Positions 39,501 through 49,367 of a DNA stretch of 64,000 nucleotides are shown piece by piece. The stretch covers positions 125,145 through 189,144 of the forward strand of contig JXTC01000457.1 in assembly GCA_002914845.1 (NCBI GenBank), in the 5' to 3' direction. Every line of letters begins with the position of its first letter. The first letter of the stretch is position 1. Made by a program: the position numbers and the translations under genes. Source of the stretch: Trema orientale (lineage: Eukaryota > Streptophyta > Magnoliopsida > Rosales > Cannabaceae). Below the pieces are notes generated by a model. It saw nothing but the letters and a program-made list of their open reading frames with translations, did no database searches and had not been told where the DNA came from.

Positions 39501-39575
39501 GCCGAGGACTCGGGAGGGTTTAAAGGAGTGGTTCTCCCACTCGTCGTCGGAGATTTCTTGGAAAACGCGCTTCAT
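24910..39575 (-). CDS. CHR19: SNF2-family chromatin remodeler CHR19 (ETL1/SMARCAD1 type)
   Basis: Twelve coding exons, all with GT-AG borders and matching phases: 39063-39575, 38363-38480, 38111-38151, 37762-38012, 37459-37639, 36171-36356, 35864-36037, 35580-35738, 27814-27891, 27571-27707, 25221-25439, 24910-25072. They total 2220 nt, 739 residues plus TAA, close to the usual plant CHR19 length. The N-terminus (about 60-145) is acidic. The ATPase follows: DEMGLGKT (215-222), DEAH (329-332), LTGTPLQN (358-365), [15 protein letters not shown] (638-652), [11 protein letters not shown] (668-678). All key helicase residues are intact. It is a nuclear ATP-dependent nucleosome remodeler; Arabidopsis CHR19 associates with SUVR2 in transcriptional silencing. 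The start is the only sensible ATG in exon 1. The CUE domains of animal/yeast relatives are not seen, as is normal in plants. Intron 8 is 7.7 kb and full of transposons. Confidence 0.95.
25440..27570 (-). other. CHR19 intron 10
   Basis: This 2.1-kb intron separates the helicase-C exons. It holds a (CA)14 microsatellite at 27004-27031. Short strings recur inside it (GATCCAGGATTT near 26205 and AATCCAGGATTT near 26411; ATGAATTTTCTTCAC near 26325 and ACGAATTTTCTTCAC near 26622), suggesting an old, decayed internal duplication. No coding content is seen. Confidence 0.6.
27004..27031. repeat. (CA)14 microsatellite
   Basis: Fourteen uninterrupted CA units inside CHR19 intron 10. Confidence 0.95.
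29747..29905 (+). mobile_element. SINE with target duplication
   Basis: The body opens with a tRNA-like head: GGGCTAGTTGAGTGG (29758-29772, A-box region) and GGTTTGATTCC (29805-29815, matching the B-box GGTTCnAnnCC with one change). It ends in an A-rich tail after GCATGAG. A 17-bp duplication with one mismatch flanks it: AAATCATTTATAGACAA at 29730-29746 and AAATCATTTACAGACAA at 29906-29922. These are the marks of an RNA polymerase III-derived retrotransposon moved by LINE machinery. It is antisense to CHR19. Confidence 0.85.
30403..30754 (+). repeat. 5' LTR of the gag-only element
   Basis: 352 bp, TG...CA ends, closely matching 32519-32867. A CT-rich second half (TCTCTCTCTAATATTCTC and similar) precedes the end. 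Confidence 0.9.
31393..32244 (+). CDS. Gag-like protein of the gag-only LTR element
   Basis: An open frame of 283 codons starts at ATG 31393. The first ~45 residues are rich in Tyr and His. Residues about 60-125 match the retrotransposon gag core: [20 protein letters not shown], then the W of VYWK, and [15 protein letters not shown]. This is the LWE/W...K.L...F pattern of Ty3-type gag. The second half is charged and Pro-rich, with no CCHC zinc knuckle. The uninterrupted frame in an otherwise decayed region suggests the element is fairly young or its gag was conserved. The last codons lie in an 80-bp tandem duplication. Function as a capsid protein is inferred from family only. Confidence 0.7.
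   Translation: MSVPIYSSYYYQKPYKDNRYYHDSKYDCAPYYPQQCHNHSSYYPEEIMVLQTIISLAWVSALEKFFEYHNFTDNLCIHYASWKLVGPTKVYWKLVKRDIEHFYHPPITLWVEIKEKLKRKFLYQPSVSHVPKTKTYYSQPTVDPALISSIHKNIADMTIDLANISQLCQDLREVITTPCKPVYKISIKGKIAKYVEKKEMVKSVEEDNSVKERVIEYNEKDNSSIVDIIVTSPPYDPIPLPIDPNPHKSLVPKVSPGSNAHLFNFLSNMTIGLVFKEIDMLTY
32186..32345 (+). repeat. 80-bp tandem duplication at the gag stop
   Basis: Two essentially identical 80-bp units (32186-32265 and 32266-32345) follow each other. Each includes the TTAACTTACTGAGG that carries the gag stop codon. The near identity points to a recent event or one inherited from a young parent copy. Confidence 0.92.
32519..32867 (+). repeat. 3' LTR of the gag-only element
   Basis: 349 bp, pairs with 30403-30754. 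It is bordered on the right by the duplication AGAAG. Confidence 0.9.
33503..33530. repeat. (CT)14 microsatellite
   Basis: Fourteen CT units preceded by a C-rich run (33481-33502), inside CHR19 intron 8. Confidence 0.95.
33800..34370 (-). pseudogene. LINE 3'-end relic (zinc-binding RT tail)
   Basis: The minus strand has [19 protein letters not shown] at 34205-34149, the C-x2-C...H-x3-4-H/C type zinc-binding domain (zf-RVT) at the C-terminus of plant LINE reverse transcriptases. Continuing down, with stops, comes a block like [12 protein letters not shown] near 33930, equivalent to the family's W-ERN-R-F motif. The reverse transcriptase proper is absent, as expected for a 5'-truncated copy. 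It lies in the same orientation as CHR19. Confidence 0.6.
34675..34699. repeat. (TTTTA)5 microsatellite
   Basis: Five pentanucleotide units in CHR19 intron 8. Confidence 0.9.
34921..34921. other. Single ambiguous base (N)
   Basis: The only N in the window, in intron 8 of CHR19; it does not affect any coding call. Confidence 0.95.
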
Positions 39576-39804
39576 TTTGATTTCATGGCGTTTGATGCGA
39601 GGTCTAAGTCTAAGGGCAACAAGCTCTGGAAATGGCGAACGAGGGAAGAGGATCTGTGCAAGTGGAAGCGGCTGTAAAGGAGAATTGAACCGCCATTTGT
39701 TAAAGGTCGGAATTTTGAGGGAAAAAGGCGCTCAGACCAAATTCACGAGCGCGGCCCCTTTTCATTGGTACGAAATCCTTGTGTTTTTTCATTTTTTTTT
39801 TTGG

Positions 39805-40157
39805 GGGATAATTGCAAAAAAAGTACCCGATGTTTAGATGTTTTACAATTTAAACTCTGAAGTTTGGATTCTGCAAAATAATACCTTGAGATTACGAATT
39901 TCTGAAAATTAATACCTGTGTTGATTTTTAACTGATAAAATATAATAATATCCTCAAAATTAAGATGGATAATATAGATTAATCTAGTTTTAATGGAGAA
40001 TATTATTGTTTTTTCGTTCCTAAAATTGGTCAAAAACTCTGTCCAGGGTATTAATTTTCAGAAATTCCAATCTCAGGGTATTATTTTGCAGAGTCCAAAC
40101 TTTAGGATTTAAATTGCAGAATACCCAAAGTTCAGAATATTTTTTTACAGTTATCCC
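39805..40157. mobile_element. Foldback MITE upstream of CHR19
   Basis: The ends are GGGATAATTGC and, inverted, GGGATAACTGT. About 115 bp at each end pair as imperfect inverted repeats, including TTCTGCAAAATAATACC (39873-39889) with its inverse at 40078-40093, and TCTGAAAATTAATACC (39901-39916) with its inverse at 40049-40064. The centre is ~120 bp of AT-rich DNA. Poly-T tracts lie on both sides, so the target duplication cannot be defined. Its right-hand position relative to the minus-strand gene puts it 230 bp upstream of the CHR19 start codon, so it may lie in the promoter or 5' UTR. Confidence 0.8.
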
Positions 40158-40305
40158 TTTTTTTTCCTCTTATTTTCTTGGGTTATTTGCCTAATTGTGT
40201 CACTATAAATCTAGAGCTAGGAAAAGCCATTAGATTTTACGGGTGTTAGATGAATCCAAGTTTATAAAATTACTGGTCGTTATCCGTGCGCGGGGTGCTA
40301 CTAGT

Positions 40306-40893
40306 TGTTAGGGAAATAATCTCCCTAGTAAGCAGGTAAAATTGCAAAAGCGATAAATAAAGCGAAATATGAAGACACAAATAAAGCGAAATAAGAAGAT
40401 ACAAATAAAGCGAAATAAGAGGACAAACAATTTACATAGTTCACCAATTTGGTTACATCCACGGGACTACTACAGATCTTTTACTATAGGTAGAAAATTT
40501 ACACTATATTTATAACACTCACAACTCTCTACCCTAACACCAATTACGCCCAAGAATTTTTCTTACAAAATTCTCTCAAAAGCTTTTTCTTAAGCTTTTA
40601 CTAAAAGCTCTCTTTCTTTCAATCTCAGATTTGAGATAACTCTAATTTTTGTGGGGATGATTTTTTGAAGCAAAGGAGAGGTCTACTTATAGACTCAAAA
40701 ACCACCTCTATACATGGGTGGCAGCCATAATTACTGACCATCTTTGGCTCCTCCACATTCTACAATTTCGGTGCCTAACAAAAAAAGGCTGCCATATTTT
40801 TCTAGTAAAAAAGTGTGGCTGGGGTAGATTGTAGCCGAAACATATCATCTTTGAATAATTGATAGTGGTGCCTACTGGCCATTTACTTTGACA
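40306..40893 (-). repeat. 3' LTR of the nested-host copia element
   Basis: 588 bp. It is 48 bp longer than the 5' LTR because it holds three 24-bp units where the other copy has one. Confidence 0.9.
40357..40428. repeat. Three 24-bp tandem units in copia 3' LTR
   Basis: Units of the type ATAAAGCGAAATAAGAAGA plus five bases begin at 40357, 40381 and 40405. The 5' LTR has only one equivalent unit (near 58820). Confidence 0.88.
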
Positions 40894-40959
40894 ATCTCCC
40901 ACTGAAATCATGTCTTCACACGCCTAGATTAATACAGTAGTCCATTCTCCTCTTTACAC

Positions 40960-42318
40960 TTACAGGCCAACTAAAGCTAAACACAGCTTCAGTTTATCAA
41001 TGGTCACTATCTTCGTTAGCGTATCTGGAGGATTCTCACTTTCTGAAATCTTGTCAAGAACTAAGACTCCTTCCAGAGCTGATCTGATGAAGTGATACCA
41101 TACTTGTATATGCTTTGTTCTGGCATGAAAAACGGGATTCTTTGCCAAATAAATTACACTCTGCTGTCACAATATAACACATTCTTCTCTTGCTTGTAAC
41201 CCAGTTCCTCCAAAAAAGACTTTAACTAGATCATTTCTTTGCAAACTTCTGTTACGGTAACGTACTCTGCCTCAGTAGTTAAAAGTGCAACAATCTTTTG
41301 CAACTTGGAAATCCAACTAACTGATGTACCTCCAAGAGTGTATATATATCTAGTAGTACTCTTCCTATCGTCTAAATTACCGGCTATGTCAGCATCCACA
41401 TAGCCTTGTAAGCCCAAACCTTTCTTTCTAAAACATAAGGCTTTGTTTCCAGTACCTCTCAAATACCTGAGAATCCATTTCACTACTTTCCAGTATTTTT
41501 TTCCTGGATTACTCATATATCGGCTTACAACTCCCACTGCATGGACTATATCTGGTTTGATACATACCATGGCATACATAAGAATGTCAATAGCAGACGT
41601 ATAAGGTACCTTCGCCATGTAGGTCTGCTCCTCATTCGTCAAGGGCGATTGTTCTTTGGTTAGTTTGAAGTGACTAGCCAAAGGAGTACTCATAGGCTTT
41701 GCTTCATCCACATTGAATCTATTAAGCACCTTCTTTATATATTCCTTTTGTGATAGCTTCAACGTCCCGCTCACCTTGTCTCTAAAAATCCTTATCCCAA
41801 GGATTTACTTTGCTGCTCCTAAGTCCTTCATTGAGAATTCTTTTGACAATTCTTTCTTGAGCTTGTCAATTTCCTCCATGCAAGCTCCAACAATTAACAT
41901 ATCATCTACATATAGAAGTAGAATGATGTAGGAATTGTCAAACCTCTTCACATAGCAGCAATGATCTGCCTGACATCTCAAGTAACCACTGTTACTTATG
42001 AATCCATCAAACTTCTTGTACCACTATCTTAGAGCTTGTTTGAGACCATACAAGCTCTTCTGAAGTTTGCATACTATTTTCTCCTTTATTTGTACTTCGA
42101 AGCCTTGTGGCTGCTTCCTATAAATTTCTTCCTCCAAGTCACCATGGAGAAATACCGTTTTGACATCTAGTTGCTCTAGATGCAGATCTTCCTTAGCCAT
42201 TAACCCAAGTATTGTTCTGATTGTAGTTAGTTTGACAATTGTAGAGAAAATCTCGGTGTAATCAACGCCTTCTTTCTGCTGAAAACCTTTTACAACAAGT
42301 CTTGCCTTGTACCACTTG
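40960..42318 (-). pseudogene. Copia reverse transcriptase and RNase H (broken)
   Basis: From 42318 downward the minus strand encodes KARLVVKGFQQKEGVDYTEI, then LEQLDVKTVFLHGDLEEEIY and LYGLKQALR before a stop at 42024. It continues with LLYVDDMLIVG (intact YVDD catalytic box, about 41885-41917), SMKDLG and LKLSQKEYIKKVLNRFN. RNase H follows with GYVDADIAGNLDDRKSTTRY and TTEAEYV, and finishes near 40960 after the NPVFHARTKHI block. At least three stops or frameshifts break the frame. The catalytic motifs that survive fit a copia element that was once competent. Confidence 0.88.
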
Positions 42319-42320
42319 CG

Positions 42321-43017
42321 GAGCATAAGGTTACATGCTAGAATGCCGAAAATGTTTTGGGCTAAAGCAGTTAGCACTGCAGCATTTCTGATCAACAGGG
42401 GACCTTCAACACCTCTTGATTTCAAAATACCAGAAGAGGCTTGGAGTAGTAAAAAGGTAAAACTTTCATTCTTGACAGTTTTCGGTTATTTATCATATAT
42501 TCATATCGACCCTGCTAGTCGAAGTAAGCTTAATCCAAAATTCAAGAAGTGTTACTTTGTCAGTTATGGCAATAATGAGTTTGGTTATCATTTCTGGGAT
42601 AATCAAAGTCGGAAGATCATCAGGTGCAAAGATGTGCATATCCTGAAGTCAGAAAGACAAATGAAGTGCCATTGAAAGACATCCTAGTAAACAATCTAAA
42701 GAACAGTAAACATGAAGAAGAGGTAGTTCCAGAGGCAGATCCACAAACACCTGTAATTGAACTCAAGAGATCCTCCAGAACCATTCGACCGCTACAAAGA
42801 TATTCTCCTGCACTATATTATATTTTGTTGACTGATAGAGGAGAGCTAGAGACTTATAAAGTAGCTGTGCGAGATGATGAGTCAATCAAGTGGGAGTTAA
42901 CCATGAAAGATGAGATGGATTCATTATCGTCCAATCAAACATAGGAGTTGGCTGGACTACCAGAAGGAAAAAAGGCAATACACAACAAGTAGGTCTACTG
43001 AATAAAGGAAGAATGTG
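42321..43017 (+). pseudogene. Inverted copia segment: integrase C-part to RT N-edge
   Basis: This block is coded on the plus strand although the rest of the copia element is on the minus strand. It starts at RLHARMPKMFWAKAVSTAAF, runs through FGYLSYIHIDPASRSKLNPK and KKCYFVSY, then WELTMKDEMDSL, and fades after EGKKAIHNK with IKEECDG at about 43015. In intact copia pol this stretch lies exactly between the NERARA sequence found at 43328-43345 (-) and the YKARLVVKG found at 42296-42318 (-). Nothing essential is missing; the block is simply reversed. Confidence 0.85.
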
Positions 43018-43327
43018 ATGGTTAAATTTTTGAATAGTTTGTATTATTGTAATTATTTTACTGCTTTACTAAGCTTAGTAGCTTACCAAGTACTATTCTG
43101 TTGTAGGTAAGGGGAAAGAAAAGATAAATCAGTGAACTGAGCAAGTTGTAGCTGTGCAGTATACATATGGACAATCTGCGTGAAATTTTTTGAATAAAAT
43201 ATTTTGGATATAAATATGGCTCAGATTCTATGTGTATTGTGAACGATCTTCTAATGTATACTAAGATGTTTAGTGTATAAAATAAAGTTTTTGAAAAATT
43301 GTATTTTTGTGTTCCTTGTTAATAATG
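43018..43327 (+). repeat. Filler next to the inversion, LTR-like
   Basis: This 310-bp AT-rich piece fits neither the inverted block nor the integrase. At 43065-43106 it has TTTACTAAGCTTAGTAGCTTACC, a loose pyrimidine tract and TTGTAG-GTAAGG. This resembles the motif in the gypsy LTRs of the window, in plus orientation. I infer a fragment of a gypsy-type LTR. Confidence 0.4.
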
Positions 43328-43615
43328 TCGCTCTAGCACGTTCATTTAGGGTCTTGTTCATCCTTTCAGCTGCACCATTCTGTTGTGGTTTTCCTGGAAT
43401 GGTTTTCTCTATCTTGATCCCATTGAGTGCACAATATCTCTTGAACTCATCATCTTTATATTCTCCTCTATTATCAGACCGCAAATACTTTATTTTCAAA
43501 TTGGTCTCATTTTTTACTATAGCTCTCCACTTCTTAAAGGTATCGTAGACATCAGATTTATTTTTTAAAAGATAAACCCATACCTTTCTGCTTAAATTGT
43601 CAATGAAAGTGACAT
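43328..43615 (-). pseudogene. Copia integrase core, part downstream of the gypsy insertion
   Basis: The minus strand from 43615 reads YYVTFIDNLSRKVWVYLLKN, DTFKKWRAIV, then KIKYLRSDNRGEYKDDEFKR, GIKIEKTIPGKPQQNGAAER and MNKTLNERARA. The catalytic D (FID), D (RSDN...GEY) and E (QQNGAAER) positions are present. It stops at 43328, where the filler begins. The upstream part of the integrase resumes across the gypsy element at 57206. Confidence 0.88.
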
Positions 43616-45494
43616 AATATTATGATATCTCGAATTCCTAAATGACACTCAGTTCCTCACATAATTAAAGAGCCAATAATAACATAATTGCATAATTGTT
43701 TTTATATTAATGCATATATGGGCCTATAAATTTCGAGTACTTGTTTTATTATATTGGTTATTTTTATAATCTTTCTTTGTAAAGTAATTTTACAGTGAAA
43801 TGCTCGAGACATGCTCTTTGGTACTAGTTGATGTGCATTAATTTTGCTACAATTACATTATTTATTTTTATAATGCCACGTGTAGTGTAAGTATATCTCA
43901 ATTTGCTTGCTATTTATATTTCAATTAGAAAATACCTCATTAGATAAGTTGTTTAACTGCTTGTTTTTATTGTTAGTTATATTATTGATTTTGTATATTT
44001 TAAAATCCTTTAGTTAGTAACTAGATTTTTCTATCCGCATATTTATTTATGCACGAATAATACAAATGAAAAATATGTGTATATATAGTAAAAATAATAA
44101 TAATAATAATAATAAAAAGAAAAGTAATAATCGACTATGTTATGTCGGCAAAGTCTATGGGCATCATATTATTTATAAGTTGTAGTTGGATGTATTTTTT
44201 TTCTCACCGATAGTCTCTTTTCTTTATCATTCCTTTCTCTTCAAATCTATTACAATAGTATGTATTACAATTAGAAACTATAAACCAAATTGTATCGGTG
44301 CAAAAGATAGAACAGGAAAATTATCTTAACTCATTTCGAAGGTAAACTCCTGGTTGTATCTACTTTCAAATAATGCTTTTTGTTCTTTTCGTGAATTGTG
44401 TGTAATTAGTTCTTGGGTTCCAATTATATGAGTGTATATTTATATATGTATACTTATGAATTAGTGAGAGCAAGTTATATATCTACAAGGAAGCTCTTTT
44501 TACCATACAAATGTAATTTTTAAGTTTTATTTTATTCTTTGAAATAATGAAACTTATTGGAACTTTGCTAGACTTGGTATTAGTAATTGTATTTAATTAG
44601 TTTACTTTTTATATACATACATATATGTTGATATATACATGTCGTGTAATCAAGTGTATGTGAAACTATTTTTGGATCTTGGTAGAGCAAATATTAAGTA
44701 CTATATGGGTATTGTATTATTTTATAACTAGAATTCATTCATAGAAACTAGAGAACCTTTGTCCCATCAATTTTAATAATGAAAAGATAATAGTTTGTTT
44801 GTTTTATAAATGCTTATTTGTTTTAAGTGCTTTGTGGGAATAAGTTGAAAAGTTCTATAACCTTACACAGATGTGATATTGCTTAGATGTTTGGGAATTA
44901 AACTATTCCTAAGAATTAGTGTCTTCTATGTTTGTTTATAAAATAAATTATTAATTTGACTTTAGGTGCCAAAAGGTTTTTAACCATTTTCTGCCATTAC
45001 TTTGTGTCTTGGTAATATATATGAACCCTTGAAATAATCTTCATATGTTGTACGAGAATAATTAGCAAATTTTGAGTTAGCAAAGTTTATTGATTAGTTA
45101 ATTTCTTGGTGTCCTCTATTTTCTGTTAAGAAATATATCAAGAACTAATTATTTTCAAGTAAAATTTAAAACAAATTTTATAGCACCACATGCATAAAGA
45201 TATTATTTAGATAATAATAGGAGCACGTCAATTGTACCAAGAGAGAAGAACATTCCACATAAGAAAAGAAATTACCTAAAAGCTCAGAATCGAGGTAAGT
45301 AACGTCACACCAGCAATGTAAGAAATTCTTTATTTCTGTGAATCTGTGGAATTTGTGGATATGATATTTGTGAATATGTATATATACGCATCTGTTATTC
45401 GGCTTTACATAGATATGAACACGTGGTGTATTTATATTGTCTGATGAGCATTGGTGAATATGGTGTGACGGACCAGTGCCCAAATATATGATAT

Positions 45495-45574
45495 AGTTCC
45501 TTTGGGGACACTCTGGTTCCTTCGGGAATACTCTGGTCCTTTCGGGGACACTATGGTTCCTTCAGGATCACTCT
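45495..45574 (+). repeat. Four 20-bp tandem repeats in gypsy 5' LTR
   Basis: Units related to GGTTCCTTCGGGGACACTCT begin at 45495, 45515, 45535 and 45555. The same four-unit block is at 56527-56606 in the 3' LTR. Confidence 0.9.
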
Positions 45575-45629
45575 GACGGCGATATGGGGTGGACCTCTAC
45601 TGTATACAGAGGAGATTTTCTAGGGCTCG

Positions 45630-48600
45630 TTTAACGCCCCCTAGCTTAACCATATTGTGATATACAGCCAAACTAGGAAGTGTTATTCTTTCTTAAACCA
45701 TATCTTTAGTTTTATAAAAAGGTGAGCAAATTTAAACTTTCTAAAACCTTTAAACAAAGCAACTGTATGGCATTTCTTGTTAAAAGTATCTTTACAAAAT
45801 GTACAATTAAAAGAAGTTTTTACCAGTCTATTTTGCCATCAGTGGTAGTATTTACATTATATCAAAATATCTGAAATCAACAAAAATGTCGCTCACAGGT
45901 CCAGCTCGTCCACATCTTTATGATCATGGCGACAAAAGGCAAGCAAGGCAACCAGCTAGTCAGTACCAAAATGTGCCTCCTCATCTACATCACAAGACTA
46001 ACATGAGCTAAAGCTCAGTAAGTAAAAACTATGCATGTTTATATATGCTTTAAAATCCCATAAAGTTCCCATTGTACCCTTTTCTTTCTTAAACATTTGA
46101 GTCCATGTATTTTCCTTAAAAATTATTCATAGTTGGGCCCTTAGCACACTGGTAGTCCCGTAAGTTGATAGGCCGTAATAACATTGGGCAGAAACTCTGG
46201 CCAAGAATAAAAATAAGGTGTGACAGTCGTGTGAGGTTTTTGAAAACTCCTTCCCTCATCAAAGGGGCATCCCACACCGCGCTAATATTGTCCGGCTTCA
46301 ACGAGACATATCATAAGATTCGCAAGTCCCGCTTCAACGGGAGAGTCTGCATCAATAGACTTACCTACCCAGCTCCGACAGACTAGCAATTGTACTTAAA
46401 ACTTATCTTATAAAATTGGTACAATGGTACTTACTTTCAAATATCTTGTAATAAAATTCTCAATTTGCATGCAAGATGTGCCATGCACATGCCATGTTAT
46501 AACTTTCAAGAATAAGTAAGTTTTACATAATGATATCTTCCATGTAGTTCTTGTGATGCAGTTGTAAGTCTTTACTTACCTGGTGTCCTGAATATAAATT
46601 GATAGTAGAAAGAGTCAATATCCCCTAGAGATTGGTGTGCTAGTCACCTGTCATAAATTACTGTTATTCTAGATGCACATTTTGTCAAAAGAATGCATCA
46701 AGATATTTGAACAAGACCGAAATCAGAACTTTTACCAATTTAGGAAACTTGATCTTAAAATGACTCGGAAATGTATAAATCACTTAGGACACCTAATAGT
46801 CAATAACTAGCATTGAAAAATAGTTCAAAAGTATTAAAATATGAATACTAGTTCATTAACACAAAAATGATCTAAAATGGCAAATAATCTTGTAAAACTA
46901 GTCCAATTGCCTCTAAATGGTGCCATTTCATTTTAAAAATATTTGGACAGTACCTCCCCTAATTCTAGGACATTCCCACATGATTAAAATCATAGTTTTA
47001 AACTGGCAATAACAATTAACAATCCAATTCCCACATATACATATCAAAGAGGATCACTTAGAACAATCTAAGTGCACTTGAACTCTTTTTCGGTTTAAAT
47101 AAGTTTAAAACTACTTTTATACTTGTATCTCAACAGAACCAGCCACCAAATGAGTGTAATAAATAATAAGATCAATAAAATATACACTCCAAGCTTAAGA
47201 AATCAAGTTACCAACATAGAAAACTTAATCTACTACATATGAAAATACTTAACTCCATAAATAGAAAACTTTGGGGCTTTAGGTCTAACTTTAATCCTCC
47301 ACTTAAATTTTTTGTTTCTAGCAATATATAAGGGTTCCTAAGACCATTATTCATCAAATAATAGTTTAGATTTAAGAGCTGAAACAAAAGAAACTAACTA
47401 CAATTTTGAAATCCTACATAAAACTCACCTTGACTAGTTTGAGCTTTTATTGAAGCTCTTGCATTCTATCTCTACCAAACTGATTCCCAAGGCTTAGAAT
47501 CTGATTTTAGGACTCAAGAGAACCTAGAGGAACCATTATTTAAGTGAGAGCAAGTGGAGAATTGAAATTAAAGAAAAAGACCTAGGAAGAAGAACTAGTA
47601 GAATTACCTTGACTAGTTTTGATCTATCTTGCTTTCTAGAGCTCCAATTTGACTTCTACCACTCGGAAACTCTTGAAAATAGTTTAGGGAAGTTGAGAGA
47701 AGTGTAGAAAGATATTGGAGAGGCTCAGGTCATGGCTGGAGAGAAAGAGAATGAAAATGACCAGATTTGGTCAAAAAGTGATACTTAATGACTAAGAAAT
47801 GGCATAACTTCAATTTTAAGGGGTATTTTGGGAACTTTGCATCTTACTTTCCATGTGTCCAGCTCTAAAACATCCTTAGCATACTCACCACGTTGCTGGT
47901 CCATCCTATACACCCAAGTGTAGACCAAAATGGTGAAATCTAGCTTAGAAGGTGAAAACTAGTCATACTTTGACCTATAATCCCATATGGCCAATCTTAT
48001 TGTAATCTAGTGTAACCTAGTCCCATAACCAATCATTAAACATAAAACTAAGTCAATTAGACTCCAATTAATAATGTAAACAAAGTATCAACACCTAATT
48101 ATTATAGTGCACAAAGATGACATTGCGCGATTAAGCTGAATCTAAGCTAGCTTAGTGCAATTAAACATAGTTCAGTACAGTGACTGCCACCTCGTGCTTA
48201 CCTGGGGCCGACAAATAAAATGCTATAAATGAGTCCTAAACATTGAATTAAAGTTATTTGACGTGTTAAACACACAGTGAATTTGGTCTCGAAAAGCGTA
48301 AAAAATGTATTTTACCGAAAAACTACTATTTGACCAACTTATCAACAAATATGATTTTAATGTATGTGCATATAGTATTACTATTCATGAATGTATTCTT
48401 TGTTCTTCTCACACACCAAGCTCTCTTTTTGAGGATATTGAACCTTTACACTGCATCGGGACACTTCAACAGTCATTAGTGTAATAACATGTATGTAATA
48501 CACATAACACAAGGAATGAGCATGTTATTATGAATGTGGTATTAATGACTTCTAGATGCCTAATATGTAATTAGAACATGTTTATTATTGGCTTATTATG

Positions 48601-49367
48601 CATGTGAGAATCTTGGACATCACACATCGTGACACCTAGCATTGCATGCACTGTCTACATCGAGCCAGTTAACTCAGCCTAAATGTTGACACGTAGTTGC
48701 CACTAATCTCATTTGTATGCTTGACACCTAGTTTGCCTAAATGTTAACACCTGGTTACCACTAACCTCATCTGCATGCTTGACACCTAGCCTGTCCTATT
48801 CCACTACGTGTTTCCAACTGACACCTCATGCTTTCGAATTTTACACCCCGTACTTTGATTTGACACCTCGTACTTACAGTGCCACCTCGTGCTTACAGAC
48901 ACATCATGCTTAGAACACCTCGTGCTTCACTTTTTTTAACTTACCTTCAAAATATCATGATTTATAGAACTGTCTAGCACGAAAATCGAGAAATACTAAC
49001 TTCTTCTTAGAAATTGATCATAATATCAGAAATAATCCTGTCTCTTCCGTCAATAGCTTATCTATTCTAGATTGTTGGAAACTTAACTGTCAGTTTTTGT
49101 CGAAAATATTTTCTTTCATCATATTGTCTATCATCTAAAGTTTACACTGCTAAGTACCTCAATCAGTAGCTTAACTCATTTCTATTGTATAAAATTTAAC
49201 AGCAAAATATTGTCTCGTAAAACGTAAAATTCTTTTGACTAGGATCTTTATGAATTTATAAAATTATTAAGCTTCTCATTGACTAGCTTAACTCCTCTAC
49301 TTAACTTAGAACTAGACAAGCCTCTATACAATAACATGTAAGCATGCACGTGAATCGAGGTGTAACA
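45630..49367 (-). mobile_element. 3.7-kb solo-LTR-like insert inside the gypsy 5' LTR
   Basis: The 5-bp duplication GCTCG flanks it (45625-45629 and 49368-49372); the neighbouring sequence is uninterrupted in the 3' LTR. Read on the minus strand it begins TGTTACACCTCG and ends GGGGGCGTTAAA, where the last bases probably decayed from ...TTACA. It has no ORF above about 75 codons, no primer-binding site and no internal repeat pair. On the minus strand it carries TTACTTACTGAGCTTTAGCTCA (46002-46025), about 370 bp from its 3' end, like the other LTRs. A solo LTR left by recombination is the simplest reading. At 3.7 kb it would be unusually long. Confidence 0.75.
48810..48935. repeat. Clustered CACCTCGTGCTTA-type motifs in the solo LTR
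   Basis: Variants of ACACCTCGTRCTTAC occur at about 48820-48835, 48865-48880, 48883-48900, 48901-48915 and 48916-48928, and once more near 48191. Spacing is irregular (15-45 bp). Related phrases with TTGACACCTAG are repeated just upstream (48640-48790). Confidence 0.6.

Noticed and set aside
39259-39837. 192-codon plus-strand ORF, Ser/Thr-rich
   Set aside because: It is the antisense shadow of the acidic, Glu/Asp-rich exon 1 of CHR19.
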